Assembly: GCA_021155855.1 (NCBI GenBank)
Contig: JAJNAZ010000009.1
Coordinates: 1-64,000 of the forward strand
Origin: Solirubrobacterales bacterium
Lineage (GTDB): Bacteria; Actinomycetota; Thermoleophilia; Solirubrobacterales; 70-9
Direction of reading: 5' to 3'
DNA length: 64,000 bases
This document shows positions 61,705 through 64,000 of the stretch, piece after piece. Position 1 is the first letter of the stretch. Each line of letters starts with the position of its first letter. Below the pieces are notes generated by a model. That model was not told the origin of the DNA. It was given only the letters and a program-made list of their open reading frames with translations, and did no database searches. The translations under genes and the position numbers were made by a program.

Positions 61705-62625
61705 TCAACCGGTGCGCAGCCGGCGGCGAAAGGGCGCCGCAAGAGCCGATCCGGCGAACTTGACCGCGATCCCGGCGTAAACGGCGGCGTTGACGAGCGG
61801 ATTGCGCTCCGGTGCGTAGTGCTTGCGATAGAAGCGGTACATCCCGTAGTGAAACGCGCGGTTCAGGCGCAGGTTGCGGACCTCGCCGCTGGTCCCCGCC
61901 TTGACGTGGATCACGGTCGCGGCGGGTTCATAGAAGGTGATCCAGCCGGCGCGGGCGAGTCGGTAGTTGAGGTCGAGGTCCTCCATGTACATCCAGTAGC
62001 CCTCGTCGAAGAGCCCGACCTCGTCGAGTGCGCTGCGGCGGATCAGCATGAAGGCGCCGTTGATCGCCTCGACCGCCCCGGCCTGGCGCTCGTCGAGCTC
62101 GGGGGCTCGGTACTGGGCGAGCCGCGATCCGGCGCCCGCGGTGCGGCCGAGCCCGGTGAAGTGGGCGAGCGCTCCGACCGCGGTGGGAAAGGAACGCTTG
62201 GCGGCGTGGTCGAAGCTGCCGTCGTCGCGCTCGAGGCGCGGCCCGGCCATGCCCAGCTCCGGTCGCGCGTCGAGCAGCTCGCAGAGCGACTCGAGCGCCC
62301 CCTCGGTCACCCGCGTGTCGGGGTTGAGGACGAGCACCTGAGGGGCGTCGCCGGCCCGGATGCCGAGGTTGCTCGCTGCCCCGAACCCGATGTTGGTCGG
62401 GTTTCGCGTCAGCCGCACCTCTCCGAATTCGCGCTCGACCATCTCGGCGGTCCCGTCGCCGGACGCGTTGTCGACCACATGCACGGCCATCGGGCGGTCG
62501 GGGGGGTGATCGCGCAACGAGAGCAGGCAATCGCGAAGCAGCTCCTCGCAGCGAAAGGAGACGATCACGACGTCGAGCAGCGTGCGCGAGGACACGGAGG
62601 TGGATGCTAGTTTCAACGCGTTCAT
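61705..62625 (-). CDS. Glycosyltransferase family 2 (rhamnosyltransferase-like)
   Basis: GT-A enzyme of 306 aa: LLDVVIVSFRCEELLRDCLL, VVDNASGDGTAEMVERE, NIGFGAASNLGIRAGDA, VLVLNPDTRVTEGALES, GAFMLIRRSALDEVGLFDEG and YWMYMEDLDLNYRLARAGW. C-terminal membrane-proximal segment with YRKHYAPERNPLVNAAVYAG. First gene of the minus-strand exporter operon. Its ATG (62625-62623) overlaps the ATG of the divergent gene (62624-62626). Sugar donor and acceptor not determinable. Confidence 0.92.
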   Translation of the reverse strand: MNALKLASTSVSSRTLLDVVIVSFRCEELLRDCLLSLRDHPPDRPMAVHVVDNASGDGTAEMVEREFGEVRLTRNPTNIGFGAASNLGIRAGDAPQVLVLNPDTRVTEGALESLCELLDARPELGMAGPRLERDDGSFDHAAKRSFPTAVGALAHFTGLGRTAGAGSRLAQYRAPELDERQAGAVEAINGAFMLIRRSALDEVGLFDEGYWMYMEDLDLNYRLARAGWITFYEPAATVIHVKAGTSGEVRNLRLNRAFHYGMYRFYRKHYAPERNPLVNAAVYAGIAVKFAGSALAAPFRRRLRTG

Positions 62626-64000
62626 GGGCGACCCGCGAATCGTGTTCGTCTCCCGCGAGGTCTATCCCTTCGGCTCGGCGGGACTCGGCAACTACGTGCT
62701 GTTCACGGCGGCGGCTCTGGCCTCGGTCGCCGAGGTCACGATCCTGACCACGAGCATGCATGAACGCCGCTATCACAAGCTCGCCGCCGCGGGTGATCCG
62801 CGGCTGCCGCAGGGTGTGCGGTTCGAGTTCATCGCCGAGCCGTCCGAGGAGGAGGCGGCCGGCTGGTACGGCCGGCTGCACCTGTGGAGCGCCCGCGCCT
62901 ATGAACGCCTCGTGCGACTGTATCCCGACGGTGGCCCCGAGCTGGTCGAGTTCCCCGACTACCTCGGTGAGGCCTGCGTCACCGCCCAGGCGGCCCAGAC
63001 CCGCGATTCGCGGCTGCGCAACACCCTCGTCTGCGTCCGCGCCTACACGACGTCGGAGATGTGCGCTGTGCTCGACGGGCACCTGCCGGACGACCGCGAT
63101 GCCCGCCACCTGTACGAGGTCGAGCGCTTCGCCCTTCGCCATGCCGACCGTTTCCTGTGGCCGGGAGGCGACGTGCTCGGCGCCTATCAAGCCTTCTTCG
63201 GCGAGCATCGGCTCGCCCCCCCGACCCGCATCCCGCACACGGTCACGCCGAGGGCCGACCCGGACCTCTCGCCGGACCCGCGGGGAGAGCTTCGCTTCCT
63301 CTACGTCGGGCGGCTCGAGCGCCGAAAGGGCGTCCAGAACCTGGTCCGCGCCGCCACCTCGCTGCCGGAGGCGGGCTGGTCGCTGACGCTCGTCGGCGGC
63401 GATACACCGACGGCGCCGCTGGGGCTCTCGATGCGAGAGCAGCTCGAGCTGATGATCGCGGGCGATCCCCGGATCCGGCTGCTCGACCGGGTCCCGCGCG
63501 ATCGGCTGCGCGACCTCTACGCCGGCGCCGACGTCTGCATCTCGCCGTCGCTGTGGGAGTGCTGGCCGAACACCGTGCTCGAGTCCTTCGAGCAGAACCG
63601 GCCCGTGCTCGCGACGCCGGTCGGCGGGCATCTCGGCATGGTCGAGCCGGGCCGCAACGGATGGTTGACGGACGGCACCGGTGCCGACCCGCTGGCCGAC
63701 CGGATGGAGCGGCTGATCGCCTCCGCGGAGGAGCCCGCGGCGCTCAGCGAGGCGCTGGCGCCGCGCCGAAGCTTCGAGCGCCACACCGACCCCGAGCCCG
63801 TCCGAGAGGCCTACCTCGCGCTCAGCCGCGAGCGACCCCGGGGCCGGCCGGCGAAGGCGCGCCCGGCGCCGCTGGTCTCGATCGTCGTCCCCTACCACCG
63901 GATGGAGCGCTACGTCGAGCAGACGCTCGCCTCGATCGCCGCGCAGACCCACGCGCCGATCGAGACCATCGTCGTCAACGACGGCTCGCTGCGCCACGCC
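62624..64000 (+). CDS. Bifunctional glycosyltransferase, GT4-GT2 fusion (partial at right edge)
   Basis: The 459 residues visible start GDPRIVFVSREVYPFGSAGL. The first ~400 residues are GT4: LRNTLVCVRAYTTSEMCAVL, the LRFLYVGRLERRKGVQNLVR donor-domain start, ICISPSLWECWPNTVLESFE-type motif (EcWPNTVLE) and PVGGHLGMVEPGRNGW. From about 425 a GT2 domain begins (PLVSIVVPYHRMERYVEQTL, IVVNDGS) and runs off the window. Order is reverse to the fusion at 57407. TAGTTT (62608-62613) 10 nt before the ATG is a likely -10 element. Confidence 0.9.
   Translation, partial: MGDPRIVFVSREVYPFGSAGLGNYVLFTAAALASVAEVTILTTSMHERRYHKLAAAGDPRLPQGVRFEFIAEPSEEEAAGWYGRLHLWSARAYERLVRLYPDGGPELVEFPDYLGEACVTAQAAQTRDSRLRNTLVCVRAYTTSEMCAVLDGHLPDDRDARHLYEVERFALRHADRFLWPGGDVLGAYQAFFGEHRLAPPTRIPHTVTPRADPDLSPDPRGELRFLYVGRLERRKGVQNLVRAATSLPEAGWSLTLVGGDTPTAPLGLSMREQLELMIAGDPRIRLLDRVPRDRLRDLYAGADVCISPSLWECWPNTVLESFEQNRPVLATPVGGHLGMVEPGRNGWLTDGTGADPLADRMERLIASAEEPAALSEALAPRRSFERHTDPEPVREAYLALSRERPRGRPAKARPAPLVSIVVPYHRMERYVEQTLASIAAQTHAPIETIVVNDGSLRHA

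Noticed and set aside
61928..63997. A 689-codon minus-strand open frame opposite the GT4-GT2 fusion
   Set aside because: Antisense shadow of a well-supported glycosyltransferase. Its last third overlaps the real GT2 gene in another frame.

Overview
The window is very GC-rich and gene-dense, with genes on both strands, frequent 4-bp start/stop overlaps, many GTG/TTG starts and actinobacterial gene families (DrrAB exporter, WS/DGAT acyltransferase, SUF system with an Rrf2 regulator, DUF4331, FxsA). An actinobacterium is likely. The class Thermoleophilia (Solirubrobacterales) is my best guess, but that is inference from gene content without any search. Many genes carry a TA-rich -10-like hexamer only 6-10 nt before the start codon and no Shine-Dalgarno sequence, so leaderless transcripts look common.

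Layout. 1-1797: an OmpR-type response regulator and a sensor kinase that runs off the left edge. 1870-8198 (minus): a polyamine/GABA catabolic operon (permease, glutamate-amine ligase, universal stress protein, gamma-Glu-GABA hydrolase, aldehyde dehydrogenase, SDR). 8324-11612: FAD oxidoreductase plus glycerol-kinase-like FGGY kinase, with a convergent FadR-type GntR regulator. 11655-13569: HAD phosphatase, a hypothetical gene, FxsA and a MIP18/SufT-like protein. 13570-15540: a scarred stretch with broken IS256-family transposase and tyrosine recombinase fragments among small genes. 15533-20560: a small membrane protein, three tandem NTF2-like proteins, and a DUF4331 protein with a TPR partner. 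20658-25855: DrrAB exporter, WS/DGAT acyltransferase, M28 lipoprotein peptidase and IspH. 25887-31022: CDF transporter, broken GNAT gene, DUF1330, a thioredoxin-fold protein without CXXC, a haem-oxygenase-like diiron protein, and a cupredoxin-like/polytopic-membrane/small-membrane gene set. 31120-32359: divergent ZIP transporter and Fur/Zur regulator around a perfect Fur-type palindrome.

32373-41241 holds a SUF Fe-S assembly system split into three minus-strand pieces (Rieske-sufB-sufD; sufU; rrf2-sufC-sufS). These are separated by plus-strand genes for an arylsulfotransferase-like protein, a hypothetical and a phytanoyl-CoA dioxygenase-like protein. A 21-bp element shared by the promoters of the two main pieces probably makes them one Rrf2/SufR regulon. 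41306-43972: a NarL-type two-component pair divergent from HtpX. 44012-46661: a glycosyltransferase, a rhodanese-ThiF fusion and a MoaD/ThiS-like sulfur carrier.

46525-51385 is a tandem array of secreted clan GH-A-like glycosidase paralogs: three intact, one frameshifted, and one C-terminal remnant. It is followed by a Gly-Ser-repeat surface protein and a polysaccharide assembly locus (52097-64000). That locus encodes an O-antigen ligase/polymerase with TPRs, a polyprenyl-phosphate sugar transferase, a methyltransferase, several glycosyltransferases including two reciprocal GT2/GT4 fusions, and a Wzm/Wzt-type ABC exporter. The array and the locus together look like a cell-surface glycan synthesis and remodelling region, and this is the most unusual part of the window. 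No tRNA, rRNA or CRISPR array was seen.
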